In this document: piece after piece, positions 34,996 to 45,785 of the stretch
Numbering within the stretch: position 1 is the stretch's first letter
Layout: every line of letters starts with the position of its first letter
NCBI RefSeq assembly: GCF_002901825.1
Contig: NZ_PPQD01000017.1
Span: 124,001 to 188,000 of the forward strand
DNA length: 64,000 nt
From: Mammaliicoccus sciuri
GTDB taxonomy: Bacteria > Bacillota > Bacilli > Staphylococcales > Staphylococcaceae
Direction: 5' to 3'
Notes under the pieces: model-generated
What the model was told of the DNA's origin: nothing
Database searches by the model: none
The model's input: only the letters and a program-made list of their open reading frames with translations
Translations under genes and position numbers: made by a program

Positions 34996-35066
34996 ATGTG
35001 AATGCAATTTTGTACTATATCAATTTTGACATTATTGAGAGAATACAAAGATACTGGAGGGATTCG

Positions 35067-35639
35067 ATGAGTACATTATCATTTTTATTTTACTGTTTTA
35101 TAATTACTTTCACACCTGGACCTACAAATATCGTAATATTAACAACAACTCAAAATTACGGTACTAAAAAAGCTTTGCAGTATACGTACGGTTCAACGGT
35201 AGCATTCTTTTTAATTTTGTTGTTATCTGCAATATTTAATACAGTACTCGTAAACATAATGCCGAATATTATATTTACGATGAAAATAATTGGAACGATT
35301 TATATGTTATATTTGTCATATCAGATTTTAAATGCTTCTAAATCACATAATGATACAAATTACGGTAACTTTACTTCTGGGTTTGTCATGCAATTTCTAA
35401 ATCCTAAAGTTGTCTTATTCTGTTTAACGGTCTTACCAAGCTTTGTTTTAAAAGCAGACTCTACTTTTAACGATGTGTTTCTTAATGTAACTATAATAAC
35501 GATTATTGGGTTTTTAGCATTTGCGTCTTGGCTTTTATTCGGCACAGTTCTGAAAAAATTTATAGATCAACATTTGAAAGTTTTTAATGTCATTATGTCA
35601 ATGGCACTTGTTATGGCGACATTATTAATTTGGTTATAG
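35067..35639 (+). CDS. LysE/RhtB-family amino acid exporter
   Basis: A 190-residue protein with about six helices and the family motif FTPGPTNIVILTT near the N-terminus, followed by GTKKALQYTYGSTVAFFL. Exports amino acids or their metabolites such as cysteine or O-acetylserine. ATG 35067 follows TGGAGGG; the upstream frame to 34974 runs into the terminator and is rejected. Fifteen bases before an AraC regulator, a common pairing in which the regulator senses the exporter substrate. Confidence 0.9.
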   Translation: MSTLSFLFYCFIITFTPGPTNIVILTTTQNYGTKKALQYTYGSTVAFFLILLLSAIFNTVLVNIMPNIIFTMKIIGTIYMLYLSYQILNASKSHNDTNYGNFTSGFVMQFLNPKVVLFCLTVLPSFVLKADSTFNDVFLNVTIITIIGFLAFASWLLFGTVLKKFIDQHLKVFNVIMSMALVMATLLIWL

Positions 35640-35654
35640 ATAAGGAGGGATTAT

Positions 35655-36428
35655 ATGGATAATTTTTTGTATAAAAAGCGTATAGGTGTTACAGCATTAT
35701 TAGCTCAAATGAGCGAGTTTAAATATAAAAAACATGCGCATAAAGAATATGCACTTGGTGTTACGTTAGATGGTATACAACACTATACTTTAGATGGTGA
35801 CCAATATTTATCATATCCTAATAATGTTATGTTCTTTAATCCAGAACAAATTCATGATGGTAGTTCTTTTGACAAGAAAGACCTTAAATACACAATGATT
35901 TATTTAGAGAGAGAACATATTCTTGGAAATGATAACATACCGCAAAATGTAATTTTCAATAAACCTATATCAAATGATCAAAATTTAAAAAACAAAATTA
36001 TCCATCTCTCTAATGCCATTTTAACGAATCAAGAAGATGCTTATGTATTAGAACAATTGCTGCAAGTTAATGATGCTTTGTTGAATAATGATATAAATGT
36101 AGCGCCTAAAGATAACAGGCTCATAAACATGGCGAAGAATATTATAGAGAGCCACTTGTTTGATACATTAAATGTAGAAATGATCAGTCTAGAATTAAAT
36201 ATGACTCAATATCAATTTATTCGCTATTTTAAAAAGTATACTGGTTTTACACCTTATCAATATTATTTGAATAGAAAGGTAGAGCAAGCTAAATTAAATT
36301 TAGAAATAACTAAAGATATTTATGCTGCTGTAACAAATTGTGGATTTGTAGATTTATCGCATTTAAATAAAAATTTCAAGAAAATATATGGAATTACAGC
36401 TTTTGAATATTTAAACCAACTTATATAA
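35655..36428 (+). CDS. AraC-family transcriptional regulator
   Basis: A 257-residue regulator: N-terminal cupin-like sensor (HAHKEYALGVTLDG, then NNVMFFNPEQIHDG) and a C-terminal double HTH (VEMISLELNMTQYQFIRYFK; GFVDLSHLNKNFKKIYGITA). It is in one unit with the LysE exporter upstream and likely controls it. TAAGGAGGG precedes ATG 35655. A terminator follows. Confidence 0.92.
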   Translation: MDNFLYKKRIGVTALLAQMSEFKYKKHAHKEYALGVTLDGIQHYTLDGDQYLSYPNNVMFFNPEQIHDGSSFDKKDLKYTMIYLEREHILGNDNIPQNVIFNKPISNDQNLKNKIIHLSNAILTNQEDAYVLEQLLQVNDALLNNDINVAPKDNRLINMAKNIIESHLFDTLNVEMISLELNMTQYQFIRYFKKYTGFTPYQYYLNRKVEQAKLNLEITKDIYAAVTNCGFVDLSHLNKNFKKIYGITAFEYLNQLI

Positions 36429-36430
36429 AT

Positions 36431-36468
36431 CAAAAAAGAGGCTGGACATTGTCCAAGCCTCTTTTTTG
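36431..36468. terminator. Terminator between araC-type gene and menA
   Basis: AAAAAAGAGGCTGGAC pairs with GTCCAAGCCTCTTTTTT around ATT; can serve both convergent genes. Confidence 0.88.
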
Positions 36469-36476
36469 ATGGTGTT

Positions 36477-37415
36477 TTATAATCCACCTAATAAACCACT
36501 AATATATACACCAAGTGCTAATAACAATCCGAAGATCGTGTTCGCTTTACCTGTAGCTGCCATTGCTGGCATCATAGTTTGTGGTGTGTCATTTTTATTG
36601 AATCGACGTACGGCTTTGATTGGGAATGGTGCAGATATTAAGACAAGCAACCATAATAGAGAGCCGTATGGTTTAAATAATGCTAAGTAAATAACAAAGA
36701 CATATGCGAAAATATAAAGAATTGCCATAGTCATGATAGATAGTCTTTTACCGACTAAAATCGCGTAAGTCTTTCTACCACTTTGTTTGTCTTTTTCGCG
36801 GTCTCTAATGTTATTTGCCAAGTTGATAAGTCCGATTGTAATAGAAACAGGGATACTTAATAATGCTGGATAAAAACTTAAAGTACCTGTTTGTATATAG
36901 AATGAAATCATGACAATTACAAATCCCATGAAGAATCCAGCGAATATTTCACCGAATGGCGTCCATGAAATAGGGATTGGTCCACCTGTATAAAAATAAC
37001 CGATTGCCATACAAACTAATCCTATTGGTATTAATAGCCATGTACTTTGTATGCATATGTAAATACCTAATATGACAGCTATAACATAGAATGCTATTGC
37101 TAAATTATAAACGGATTTAGGAGACATACCATTTCTTACAATTGCGCCTCCGATACCGACAGAAGTATGGTCATCTAATCCTCTCTTATAATCAAAGTAT
37201 TCATTAAACATATTAGTTGCTGCTTGTATTAAAATACTTGCGAGTAACATTGCTAATACGACTGAAATTTTAATGGATGCTTCAGCGCCTGTTAAAAAAA
37301 TCTTTGATGAAGCGGTACCCAATAGGACAGGAACAAATGATGCTGTAAGTGTATGTGGTCTCATCAAATGATAATATTTTTTCAAGCCTGAATGCTGTGA
37401 TAAATTTTGTGACAT
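36477..37415 (-). CDS. menA: MenA, 1,4-dihydroxy-2-naphthoate prenyltransferase
   Basis: A 312-residue integral membrane prenyltransferase of the UbiA family that attaches the polyprenyl tail to DHNA, making demethylmenaquinone. Both Asp-rich motifs are present, NMFNEYFDYKRGLDD and NLANNIRDREKD, among eight or nine helices. AGAGGT lies 7-8 bases before ATG 37415; the upstream 37484 extension is rejected. Divergent from menF, grouping late and early menaquinone steps at one locus. Confidence 0.94.
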   Translation of the reverse strand: MSQNLSQHSGLKKYYHLMRPHTLTASFVPVLLGTASSKIFLTGAEASIKISVVLAMLLASILIQAATNMFNEYFDYKRGLDDHTSVGIGGAIVRNGMSPKSVYNLAIAFYVIAVILGIYICIQSTWLLIPIGLVCMAIGYFYTGGPIPISWTPFGEIFAGFFMGFVIVMISFYIQTGTLSFYPALLSIPVSITIGLINLANNIRDREKDKQSGRKTYAILVGKRLSIMTMAILYIFAYVFVIYLALFKPYGSLLWLLVLISAPFPIKAVRRFNKNDTPQTMMPAMAATGKANTIFGLLLALGVYISGLLGGL

Positions 37416-37602
37416 GTATTTACCTCTTAAATTTATATTTTTGACAGTATTAGTATATGCTTTCGCTATCAATTGGTCAATCACTGTAATTGTGTAAAAT
37501 TTTAATTTATATTCTGTATTTAAAGTACAATATTAACGCATGTTGACTTAAAAAATGATAAAATGAGTAGATAGATATTTTTCGGAAAGAAGTGGAAGTG
37601 AA

Positions 37603-38955
37603 ATGGCCTTGAGGACGGATTTGAAGCAACAGATAATTTCTGAAATCGATGGAAATAAAAATTATATTTCAGTTGAAATTGAGCTTCAATATCAACCAGA
37701 TTTAATCCATTTATTAAGGGAAGAAATCAATTATACAGGACAACATTTTTATTACAAATCTAAGGATTCTAAATTAGAAATGTGTGGAATTGGATATTTA
37801 TTAGAAGCTAGGTATTCACATCTAGAACATGATGATATATATGAATACTGGCAAAATATTAAAGAACAATTAAATACAATTAAGTTACATGAAGAAAAGC
37901 ACCATCTAAAGTTCTTTGGTGGCTTTCAATTTTCAGAGCATTCATTAACGAATGAATGGAAAGATTACGGGATGAGTCATTTTGTATTGCCTAAATATTT
38001 GGTGACAAAAGAAAATGGTCATTATTATCTTACTTATACGGATCATGGTAACAAATTCGATATCGATAATATTCACGAAGTTATAAGTATTTTAGAAACA
38101 GAAAATGAAAAAATCGAATCGAGTGAACCTGTAGTAGTGGATAATAAAGATATTCAAAGTGAAGAATGGAAAGCATTAGTTACTAAAGTTGTTTCACAAA
38201 TGAATGAATCTGTAGCCCTACAAAAAGTCGTACTATCTCGAAGAAGACAAATCGAATTTGAAAATCATGTTAATGTTGAAGATGCATTACAAAGATCATT
38301 AGATTCTAATGAATCAAGCTATTTATTGCTATTTGAATCAGGTAATTCCCAATTTATTTCACAAACACCTGAACAACTTTGCCAAATAGAAGATGGTAAA
38401 CTATATACAAATGCAATTGCTGGTACGATTTTAAGAACAGAAGATGAATCAAAGAATGATGAATTAAAAGATGAACTTCTAAATGATTCTAAAAATCAAT
38501 TTGAACATCGTTATGTAGTGGATAGTATCATTCATGACATTCAATCATTTACGAAACACATTGAATACGATAAAAAGCCAACCATACTCACAAACAAACA
38601 TTTATATCATTTATATACGAAAATACAAGCAGATTTACTATCTGAAAATGTATTAGAAATTGTTAATCAATTGCATCCGACGCCAGCATTAGGAGGATTT
38701 CCTAAAGTTGAAGCTATAAAATTTATAGAACATGAAGAGTTCGGAACAAGAGGGTTTTACGGTGCACCATTAGGTTATATAGATTTAGAAAATAATGGTG
38801 AATTTGTTGTATCTATTCGTTCTATGTTAGTGAATAATCATACTGCAACATTATATTCAGGTTGTGGTATTGTAAAAGATTCTGAAGCAATATCTGAGTT
38901 TGAAGAAACAGACTTAAAATTTAAACCAATGTTGAAAGCACTAGGAGTGATGTAG
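37603..38955 (+). CDS. menF: MenF, isochorismate synthase
   Basis: A 450-residue chorismate-utilising enzyme that makes isochorismate, the first committed menaquinone step. The conserved C-terminal catalytic region shows VVLSRRRQIEF, TNAIAGTILRTEDE, LHPTPALGGFPK, TRGFYGAPLGY and ATLYSGCGIV. ATG 37603 has a weak GAAGTGG site. First gene of menFDHB, with menD starting two bases after its stop. Confidence 0.94.
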   Translation: MALRTDLKQQIISEIDGNKNYISVEIELQYQPDLIHLLREEINYTGQHFYYKSKDSKLEMCGIGYLLEARYSHLEHDDIYEYWQNIKEQLNTIKLHEEKHHLKFFGGFQFSEHSLTNEWKDYGMSHFVLPKYLVTKENGHYYLTYTDHGNKFDIDNIHEVISILETENEKIESSEPVVVDNKDIQSEEWKALVTKVVSQMNESVALQKVVLSRRRQIEFENHVNVEDALQRSLDSNESSYLLLFESGNSQFISQTPEQLCQIEDGKLYTNAIAGTILRTEDESKNDELKDELLNDSKNQFEHRYVVDSIIHDIQSFTKHIEYDKKPTILTNKHLYHLYTKIQADLLSENVLEIVNQLHPTPALGGFPKVEAIKFIEHEEFGTRGFYGAPLGYIDLENNGEFVVSIRSMLVNNHTATLYSGCGIVKDSEAISEFEETDLKFKPMLKALGVM

Positions 38956-38957
38956 AA

Positions 38958-40637
38958 TTGAGTACACATATTGAAAGTCTCACTAAACAAGTATTTACAT
39001 TTGTTTCTAAATTATATGAATATGGTGTCGATGATGTTGTTATTAGTCCTGGATCAAGATCTACACCATTAGCGATAGCTTGTGAACGACATCCACATTT
39101 AAAAACATGGGTTCATCCAGATGAAAGAAGCGCAGCATTTTTTGCACTTGGCATAATCAAAGCAAGTCAAAAGCCTGTCGCAATTATCTGTACTTCAGGA
39201 ACAGCAGCATCTAATTATATGCCAGCTGTATCTGAAGCATTTATTAGTCGATTACCACTTGTCGTTGTTACAAGTGATAGACCACATGAATTACGTAATG
39301 TTGGTGCACCTCAAGCAATCAATCAAGTGAATATGTTCCAAAACTTCACGAAGTTTCAATTTGATATGCCTATAGCTGATGACTCAGAAGGTACATTAAA
39401 TGCAATTAATATGAATATGATTAAAGCTGAGAAACATTTTGTTGGTCCACAAAGAGGACCTGTACATTTTAATTTTCCATTTAGAGAACCATTAATCCCT
39501 AATGTGAAATTAAGAAGATATTTGTCCTCTAAAAGAAAATTAGAAACAAAATATCAAAAATCGATTGATTTTACGAGTATTCAAACATATATCGAAAAAC
39601 CAAGAGGTGTCGTTATTGTAGGAGATACACAAGGTCAGGATTTATCTCAAATATTAACTTATTCAGCTATTCATAATATTCCTATATTAGCTGATCCATT
39701 AAGTAATTTGAGAAAATTAAATCATCCAAATGTGATTTCTACTTATGATGCACTTTTCAAAGGCGGATTAAGTATAGAACCGCAATTTATCATCAGAGTG
39801 GGGCAACCAGTCGTTTCTAAACATTTAAACAATTGGTTAAAAGAAGTTAAATGTCCACAAATTCTTGTGCAAAATAATGATACACCTGATGCCTATCCTA
39901 AAGTACCAACGATTTCAGTGGAACTAAGTCCAAATGATTTCTTCAGACAAGCTCAAGATGTAACACCCACACAAAACAAGAATTGGTTAGAAAAATGGAT
40001 AACAATGGATAAAGAAGCGAGTGCATTGATTGAAAAATATATCGATGAAGAAACAGATGAAGGTGCTGCAGTAGGTAGTTTATTGAAAAAAATGACTTCT
40101 AAAGATACTGTATTTGTTGGTAATAGTATGCCGATAAGAGATGTCGATACATTTAATTTAAACTCAAAAGCTGAAATAGCAGCTAATAGAGGTGCGAATG
40201 GTATTGATGGTGTCGTGTCGACTGCACTTGGCATGTCTGTATATAAAAAAGTTACACTTATCATAGGTGATGTTTCATTCTTTCATGATATGAATGGCTT
40301 GATTATGAGTAAACTTCATGATTTAGATATTACAATTGTATGCTTAAACAATAATGGTGGTGGCATCTTCAATTACTTAGCACCTAAAGAAGAAGCACCT
40401 GAACATTTTGAGAAATTATTCGGTACACCACTTGATTTAGATTTTCAACATGTTGCGCATCTATATGAGTTAGGTTACGAAAAATTCGAAAGTGTTTCTG
40501 ATTATAAAAAACAAACATTACCGCAATTCGGTTCTTATTTATACGAAATTCTAACGAATAGAGAAGAAAATACCGCAACACATAGACAACTCTTTGAACA
40601 AATGAAAGGTATTCAATATGTTAAATCACCACGTTAA
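38958..40637 (+). CDS. menD: MenD, SEPHCHC synthase
   Basis: A 559-residue thiamine-diphosphate enzyme joining 2-oxoglutarate to isochorismate. Diagnostic parts are VISPGSRSTPLA (N-terminus), GPVHFNFPFREPL, and the ThDP/metal motif GDVSFFHDMNGL followed by CLNNNGGGIFNYL. TTG 38958 follows AGGAGTG in the end of menF. The 3' end overlaps menH by 20 bases. Confidence 0.95.
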   Translation: MSTHIESLTKQVFTFVSKLYEYGVDDVVISPGSRSTPLAIACERHPHLKTWVHPDERSAAFFALGIIKASQKPVAIICTSGTAASNYMPAVSEAFISRLPLVVVTSDRPHELRNVGAPQAINQVNMFQNFTKFQFDMPIADDSEGTLNAINMNMIKAEKHFVGPQRGPVHFNFPFREPLIPNVKLRRYLSSKRKLETKYQKSIDFTSIQTYIEKPRGVVIVGDTQGQDLSQILTYSAIHNIPILADPLSNLRKLNHPNVISTYDALFKGGLSIEPQFIIRVGQPVVSKHLNNWLKEVKCPQILVQNNDTPDAYPKVPTISVELSPNDFFRQAQDVTPTQNKNWLEKWITMDKEASALIEKYIDEETDEGAAVGSLLKKMTSKDTVFVGNSMPIRDVDTFNLNSKAEIAANRGANGIDGVVSTALGMSVYKKVTLIIGDVSFFHDMNGLIMSKLHDLDITIVCLNNNGGGIFNYLAPKEEAPEHFEKLFGTPLDLDFQHVAHLYELGYEKFESVSDYKKQTLPQFGSYLYEILTNREENTATHRQLFEQMKGIQYVKSPR

Positions 40638-41439
40638 GTCATATGATGAACAAAAACCGTCTATTATTTTGTTACATGGCTTCATCAGTGATCATACATC
40701 ATTTCATATAGTTGAGAGTACCTTGAGAAACAAAGGCTTAAATGTAATAACCATTGATTTACCTGGACATGGACATGATAAATCAAGTTATGATGAAATA
40801 TGGTCAATGGATTTTATTGTCTCAAAGATTAAAGAAGTCATTGATTATTTAGAACTTGATAAGATTTATTTGCATGGATATTCTATGGGTGGACGTGTTG
40901 CGTTAAGCTTTGCAGTGCAATACTCAGAGTTATTAAGCGGCTTGATCTTAGAAAGTGCTAGTCCTGGACTTAAAGATTCATCAGATAAACAGAATAGAAT
41001 TGAAGTCGATTATAACAGAGCAACGCGCATTCAAGAAATTGGATTACAACAGTTTGTCGAGGAATGGTCTAAACTACCATTATTTAATAGTCAGTCTATA
41101 CTTTCTACTGGAGAAAGAGAACGTATTAAACAGATGAGACTTTCTCAAAATCCTAATGGGTTAAGTAAAGCACTTAAAGATTATGGTACAGGTTCACAAC
41201 CATCCAATTGGCATCATTTGAATACAATGAATGTACCAACTTGTATTATCGTCGGTCAAAAAGATGAAAAGTTTATTCAAATAGGTAAACAAATGAACGA
41301 AAGTATAAAAAATAGTAAATTTTATATTGTTAATGATGCTGGGCACACAATTCATGTGGAACAACCCTCAAAATTTGATACAATAATAATAGAATTTATT
41401 TTAGGAGGCAAATTATGTCAAGACAATGGGAAACTATAA
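40618..41439 (+). CDS. menH: MenH, SHCHC synthase
   Basis: A 273-residue alpha/beta hydrolase that eliminates pyruvate from SEPHCHC. Motifs: [20 protein letters not shown], nucleophile elbow [13 protein letters not shown] and C-terminal [11 protein letters not shown] with the catalytic His. ATG 40618 lies within menD after AAAGG; the end overlaps menB by 25 bases. The overlaps show a tightly coupled menDHB unit. Confidence 0.93.
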   Translation: MLNHHVKSYDEQKPSIILLHGFISDHTSFHIVESTLRNKGLNVITIDLPGHGHDKSSYDEIWSMDFIVSKIKEVIDYLELDKIYLHGYSMGGRVALSFAVQYSELLSGLILESASPGLKDSSDKQNRIEVDYNRATRIQEIGLQQFVEEWSKLPLFNSQSILSTGERERIKQMRLSQNPNGLSKALKDYGTGSQPSNWHHLNTMNVPTCIIVGQKDEKFIQIGKQMNESIKNSKFYIVNDAGHTIHVEQPSKFDTIIIEFILGGKLCQDNGKL

Positions 41440-42233
41440 AAGAATATAAAGAAATTAAATATGAATTTTTCGAAGGTATTGCTAAAATTACAATCAACCG
41501 TCCAGAAGTACGTAATGCATTCACACCTTTAACAGTTCAAGAAATGATCGATGCTTTCTCTAGAGCTAGAGATGATGAGAGAGTAGGTTCTATCATCTTA
41601 ACTGGTGAAGGCGACTTAGCATTCTGTTCAGGTGGAGACCAATCTGTTCGTGGACATGGTGGTTACGTTGGCGATGACCAAATTCCAAGATTAAATGTAC
41701 TAGATTTACAACGTCTTATCCGTGTTATTCCTAAACCCGTAGTAGCTATGGTTAGAGGATATGCTATTGGTGGTGGACACGTACTACATATCGTATGTGA
41801 CTTAACAATTGCCGCTGAAAATGCAAGATTCGGTCAAACTGGACCTAAAGTAGGTTCATTCGATGCTGGTTATGGTTCAGGATATTTAGCAAGAATTGTT
41901 GGACATAAAAAAGCACGTGAAATTTGGTTCTTATGTCGCCAATACGATGCAAAAGAAGCTATTGATATGGGTCTTGTAAATACAGTTGTACCATTAGATA
42001 AAATAGAAGATGAAACTGTTCAATGGTGTAAAGAAATGATGCAACATTCACCAACTGCATTACGTTTCTTAAAAGCTGCTATGAACGCTGACACTGATGG
42101 ATTAGCTGGTTTACAACAATTCGCTGGTGATGCAACATTATTATATTACACTTCAGACGAAGCAAAAGAAGGAAGAGACGCTTTCAAAGAAAAACGTCAA
42201 CCAGACTTCGATCAATTTCCTAAGTTTCCTTAA
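41415..42233 (+). CDS. menB: MenB, 1,4-dihydroxy-2-naphthoyl-CoA synthase
   Basis: A 272-residue crotonase-fold enzyme that cyclises o-succinylbenzoyl-CoA. Conserved: [51 protein letters not shown] and the active-site segment [17 protein letters not shown], with C-terminal [15 protein letters not shown] 41415 follows AGGAGG in the end of menH. MenC and MenE are not in the window. A strong terminator follows. Confidence 0.96.
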   Translation: MSRQWETIKEYKEIKYEFFEGIAKITINRPEVRNAFTPLTVQEMIDAFSRARDDERVGSIILTGEGDLAFCSGGDQSVRGHGGYVGDDQIPRLNVLDLQRLIRVIPKPVVAMVRGYAIGGGHVLHIVCDLTIAAENARFGQTGPKVGSFDAGYGSGYLARIVGHKKAREIWFLCRQYDAKEAIDMGLVNTVVPLDKIEDETVQWCKEMMQHSPTALRFLKAAMNADTDGLAGLQQFAGDATLLYYTSDEAKEGRDAFKEKRQPDFDQFPKFP

Positions 42234-42249
42234 TATTGATACAAATAAA

Positions 42250-42295
42250 AACAAGAGGTTGAGACATTTCATAATGTCTCAACCTCTCTTTTTTT
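42250..42295. terminator. Bidirectional terminator between menB and M20 peptidase
   Basis: AGAGGTTGAGACATT pairs with AATGTCTCAACCTCT, with TCTTTTTTT after it and A-rich sequence before it. Confidence 0.9.
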
Positions 42296-42297
42296 CG

Positions 42298-43896
42298 TTA
42301 TAATAAATGCTTTCTTATGACTTGCTCAATAATTGCAGGTATTTCTTCAAACGCACTTTTCATATTGATGCGTTCTGTTACTTGATGAGCATCTTTACCG
42401 ATAGGTCCAATATTAATAACTGGTGCACTTATTTCTTGTATATCTTTAAATGGTATAAAGTATGATTGATTAAACACAGGTGTTTGTTCAATATAACTTT
42501 CAAATCCTAAATCGTCTTGTCTATATTTTGCGTAACTCAGATCACTAATGCCATTAAAGAAATATTGTCTTTTTGAAACTCTATCAAACTGACTTAAAGA
42601 TGTATCACTAACAGTTTGAACAATTTCATCAATAAATGCATCTTCAGAAGAGTGCGCAGCTGGATAATAAGGTGGCGCAAAAAATGTTACGACACTTGGT
42701 CCTAAACCTTTCAACATATGCATAAAACGATCTGTAATTTCTATAGATTGTGCTCTTTCATCATGAATTTCATGAACCGTTTGTTCAATAATTTGATTGA
42801 TTTTACTTTTACCATATTCTTCTATTGCGCGTGCTTTTAATTCTTTGAAGGTTAAGAGGTTAATTGATAATGTTTTATGAAAACCCTCGGATTTTAATGT
42901 TTCTTGATATGCTTTTTCACAATTGTGAATGGCATCTTTAACTACATCGTTAAAAATTTTAAAAGCTTGTTCTGCATTTCTGTTAAATAAAAATACATTA
43001 TATAATGAAACAGTTCTAAATGGTGTTTGAACGTCATAATGATCTTTAATATCTCTACTCATGAGAGAAACTGGAAGCGGCGTCGTTTCATCTTTGTATG
43101 TTTCCTTAAACAAAGTACAGTATTCCATTTTGCTATTAATAAAACTTTGTATGAAATTCGAACTAATACCATTCAATGGTTGTCCAACATGTGTTTCTTT
43201 ACCATAGCATAATACTGAAGGCATAATTTTGCCTATTGTCCCTGAATATACATAATGATTTGGGTCATTTTCTGCTTGTGAAAAAGTAGGTTCACTGTTT
43301 AAATGTAAAGCTATATCTAAATGATCTTCCTTACGAATTTGATTGAGCTTTTGAACGGCTACATGCATACCTTTAGACTCAACTTCTTCATCAGGTACTG
43401 AAACAACGATTATGTTAATATCCCATGATTCTTGGATTGCTTTTTCTATCATAGACATATGTATCATAAGACCTGGTTTCATATCCATTGAACCACGTCC
43501 AAATAAATAATTGTGCGTTTGGATATCTTTTTTAGCATCAGGCGTTAAGTATTTCATATCTTGTCTAAATATTTCTGTGATTTTATCCATATCGAAAGCA
43601 TCATCTTTATATTCGCTATAATCATCGATACCAACAGTATCAAAATGACTTATACAAACGAGCGTTTTTTTAGATTGTGGTGCTTTGTAATATGCAAGAA
43701 CTGCATGGCGACCATCCCCGGTCGGTTGCAGCATAACTTGATGAGCATTACGCTTAAAATAATCTAACTTTAAGTATTGATCTCTTAAAAAGTAAGGAAA
43801 AGTCTTTTCTCCTTCTGAATGTGTTATAGATTGATGTCTGACTAAACTTTTAAGTAAATGACTTCTATCTTCAAACGTTTGCCATAATAAATCCAT
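42298..43896 (-). CDS. M20-family metallopeptidase, RocB-like
   Basis: A 532-residue protein of the M20 zinc peptidase/deacylase family, closest in layout to RocB (arginine utilisation). Metal-binding motifs: SHFDTVG, GRGSMDMKPG, PDEEVESKG and the C-terminal INIGPIGKDAHQVTERI. AAAGGGG precedes ATG 43896. It follows the aminotransferase gene by 15 bases, so the two form an operon, probably for amino acid or peptide breakdown. Confidence 0.85.
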   Translation of the reverse strand: MDLLWQTFEDRSHLLKSLVRHQSITHSEGEKTFPYFLRDQYLKLDYFKRNAHQVMLQPTGDGRHAVLAYYKAPQSKKTLVCISHFDTVGIDDYSEYKDDAFDMDKITEIFRQDMKYLTPDAKKDIQTHNYLFGRGSMDMKPGLMIHMSMIEKAIQESWDINIIVVSVPDEEVESKGMHVAVQKLNQIRKEDHLDIALHLNSEPTFSQAENDPNHYVYSGTIGKIMPSVLCYGKETHVGQPLNGISSNFIQSFINSKMEYCTLFKETYKDETTPLPVSLMSRDIKDHYDVQTPFRTVSLYNVFLFNRNAEQAFKIFNDVVKDAIHNCEKAYQETLKSEGFHKTLSINLLTFKELKARAIEEYGKSKINQIIEQTVHEIHDERAQSIEITDRFMHMLKGLGPSVVTFFAPPYYPAAHSSEDAFIDEIVQTVSDTSLSQFDRVSKRQYFFNGISDLSYAKYRQDDLGFESYIEQTPVFNQSYFIPFKDIQEISAPVINIGPIGKDAHQVTERINMKSAFEEIPAIIEQVIRKHLL

Positions 43897-43911
43897 TGTG
43901 TTCCAGCCCCT

Positions 43912-45069
43912 TTAAAATAGTTCTTGAATCATTCTTTCTAATCTATTCAGTCCTTCTTCGAGTGCTTCTAAATTATAAGCATATGAAATTCTAATATAGC
44001 CCTTACCAATATGGGTGAAAGCTGAACCTGGTACAATCGCGACATGGTAATCTTCAAGTGCCTTCATACAGAATTCATAATCATCCATTCCGAAATGTGA
44101 AATTTGTGGAAAGATGTAAAATGCACCTTGAGGTTTTTCATTTAATTTAAAGCCTATGTCAATCAATCGCTTGTATACATAATCTCTACGTTCTATATAT
44201 GCTTTATTCATTTCCATAGGCGAATCAATTGCATTTGTTAGTGCTTCAATTGCAGCGTATTGGCTCGGCACATTCGCACAAATACAATTATAAGCATGTA
44301 CAAAGGTTAATTGTTTCATAACATATTGTGGTCCTAATAAGAATCCGATTCTTAGACCAGTCATTGAATGTGATTTACTCAAACCACCTAGTAAAATACA
44401 TTGATCTTTGATTGCGTCATACGAAGCGAAAGATGTATGAGTCTGATTAAATGTATTCTCTGCATATATCTCATCGCTGACAACATAAATAGGGTAGTCT
44501 TTAAATGTATCAACAAGTGCTTCTACTTCATGTTGATTCAACGTAATTCCAGTAGGGTTATTAGGATAATTCAGCAAGATAGCTTTTGTTTTATCAGTTA
44601 TATGAGATTTAACTAATTTAGGCGTTATTTTGAGGCCAGTTTGGGTAGTATCTATGTATATAGGTTTAGCACCTAACAATTCAATAAGTGGGACATACCC
44701 AGCATATACTGGTGAAGGAATTAATACTTCATCGCCATGTTCAAGAATACCTCTTAATGTTGTGTCTAACGCTTCGCTTGCACCATTTGTGATAAGGATT
44801 TCATCTGTTTCAAATGAAGCATTAAAGCGATTTTTATAATATTGTGCAACGATTTTTCTCAATTCTGGTAACCCAGCATTATGAGAATAAGATGTAAAGT
44901 TATGATCAATTGCTTGTTTCATTGCATCTTTAACACTTGTTGGTACAGGAAAATCGGGTTGACCAACTGTTAAGTTAATCACATCATCAATTTCAGGTAT
45001 ACGGTTAGATATCGCTCTAATTCCAGACACTTGAAGTTGAGATGCAAATTTATTTAATGGTAATTGCAT
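43912..45069 (-). CDS. Class I/II pyridoxal-phosphate aminotransferase
   Basis: A 385-residue fold-type I aminotransferase (AraT/PatA group). Visible: LTVGQPDFPVP, NAGLPELR, NYPNNPTGI, SDEIYAE, the PLP lysine in GGLSKSHSMTGLRIGF and the C-terminal carboxylate-binding region GKGYIRISYA. ATG 45069 lies 6 bases after AGAGGTG; the GTG within that site is rejected. Substrate probably aromatic or branched amino acid; not certain. Confidence 0.9.
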   Translation of the reverse strand: MQLPLNKFASQLQVSGIRAISNRIPEIDDVINLTVGQPDFPVPTSVKDAMKQAIDHNFTSYSHNAGLPELRKIVAQYYKNRFNASFETDEILITNGASEALDTTLRGILEHGDEVLIPSPVYAGYVPLIELLGAKPIYIDTTQTGLKITPKLVKSHITDKTKAILLNYPNNPTGITLNQHEVEALVDTFKDYPIYVVSDEIYAENTFNQTHTSFASYDAIKDQCILLGGLSKSHSMTGLRIGFLLGPQYVMKQLTFVHAYNCICANVPSQYAAIEALTNAIDSPMEMNKAYIERRDYVYKRLIDIGFKLNEKPQGAFYIFPQISHFGMDDYEFCMKALEDYHVAIVPGSAFTHIGKGYIRISYAYNLEALEEGLNRLERMIQELF

Positions 45070-45195
45070 TTTTTTCACCTCTTCAAAACGATAGTTTAAT
45101 TATAACTTTAAAAAGCATACAAATAAATGAATATAGCAAAAATTTAGAAAACGTATTACAATAAGGGAAACATTACAATAATAGGGGATGTTTAT

Positions 45196-45732
45196 ATGGT
45201 GAATTTAGCTAATATGAATCAACGATTAAAGTTACTACTATCTTTAAATATTTTTGATTGGTTACCACATCCAACGTTTGTATTAATACAAAATAATGAC
45301 GAACAGTGGATGGTTTCATTTGAAGAAGATTCAATACATATTTGTAGAGCAGAAGCTCAATTACCACATTTTCATCGATATTATTTCGGGCAAGATAATC
45401 GACTTATTAAGAATGCGCAATTTCATATCAAATTTAAAATGAAAGAAGAACTATCATTAGACGAAAGAAAATTTGTTTCAGACTTTATGCAACCAACATC
45501 TAAAAAAGAAAATCCAATATTATTTATTCAGTCAGATACACCTTATACGCAAGAGTGGGTAGATTATTTAACATATTTATTAAGCGCGAGTTATGAAGTA
45601 TTAGAAAATCTTTATAATAATAATCATAAGCTAGCACCTATTACACATAAACATGTACAAATACCAGCATATTTATTAAATAGTGAAGATAAATTTATAG
45701 GTACGATATCGTATGAAACATTAATTAGATAA
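45196..45732 (+). CDS. Conserved protein of unknown function
   Basis: A 178-residue soluble protein with no recognised domain; aromatic- and histidine-rich N-terminal half (WLPHPTFVLIQNNDEQWMVS, PHFHRYYFG) and a helical middle (TPYTQEWVDYLTYLLSASYE). ATG 45196 follows AGGGGATG. Single-gene unit between divergent aminotransferase and convergent acyltransferase. No signal peptide or membrane segment. Function unknown. Confidence 0.7.
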   Translation: MVNLANMNQRLKLLLSLNIFDWLPHPTFVLIQNNDEQWMVSFEEDSIHICRAEAQLPHFHRYYFGQDNRLIKNAQFHIKFKMKEELSLDERKFVSDFMQPTSKKENPILFIQSDTPYTQEWVDYLTYLLSASYEVLENLYNNNHKLAPITHKHVQIPAYLLNSEDKFIGTISYETLIR

Positions 45733-45736
45733 ACAA

Positions 45737-45780
45737 AAAAAGCCAATCCTTAAGTTAAGTACTCAAAGGATTGGCTTTTA
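45737..45780. terminator. Bidirectional terminator
   Basis: AAAAAGCCAATCCTT pairs with AAGGATTGGCTTTT around a 15-base loop, between convergent genes. Confidence 0.88.
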
Positions 45781-45785
45781 AATGC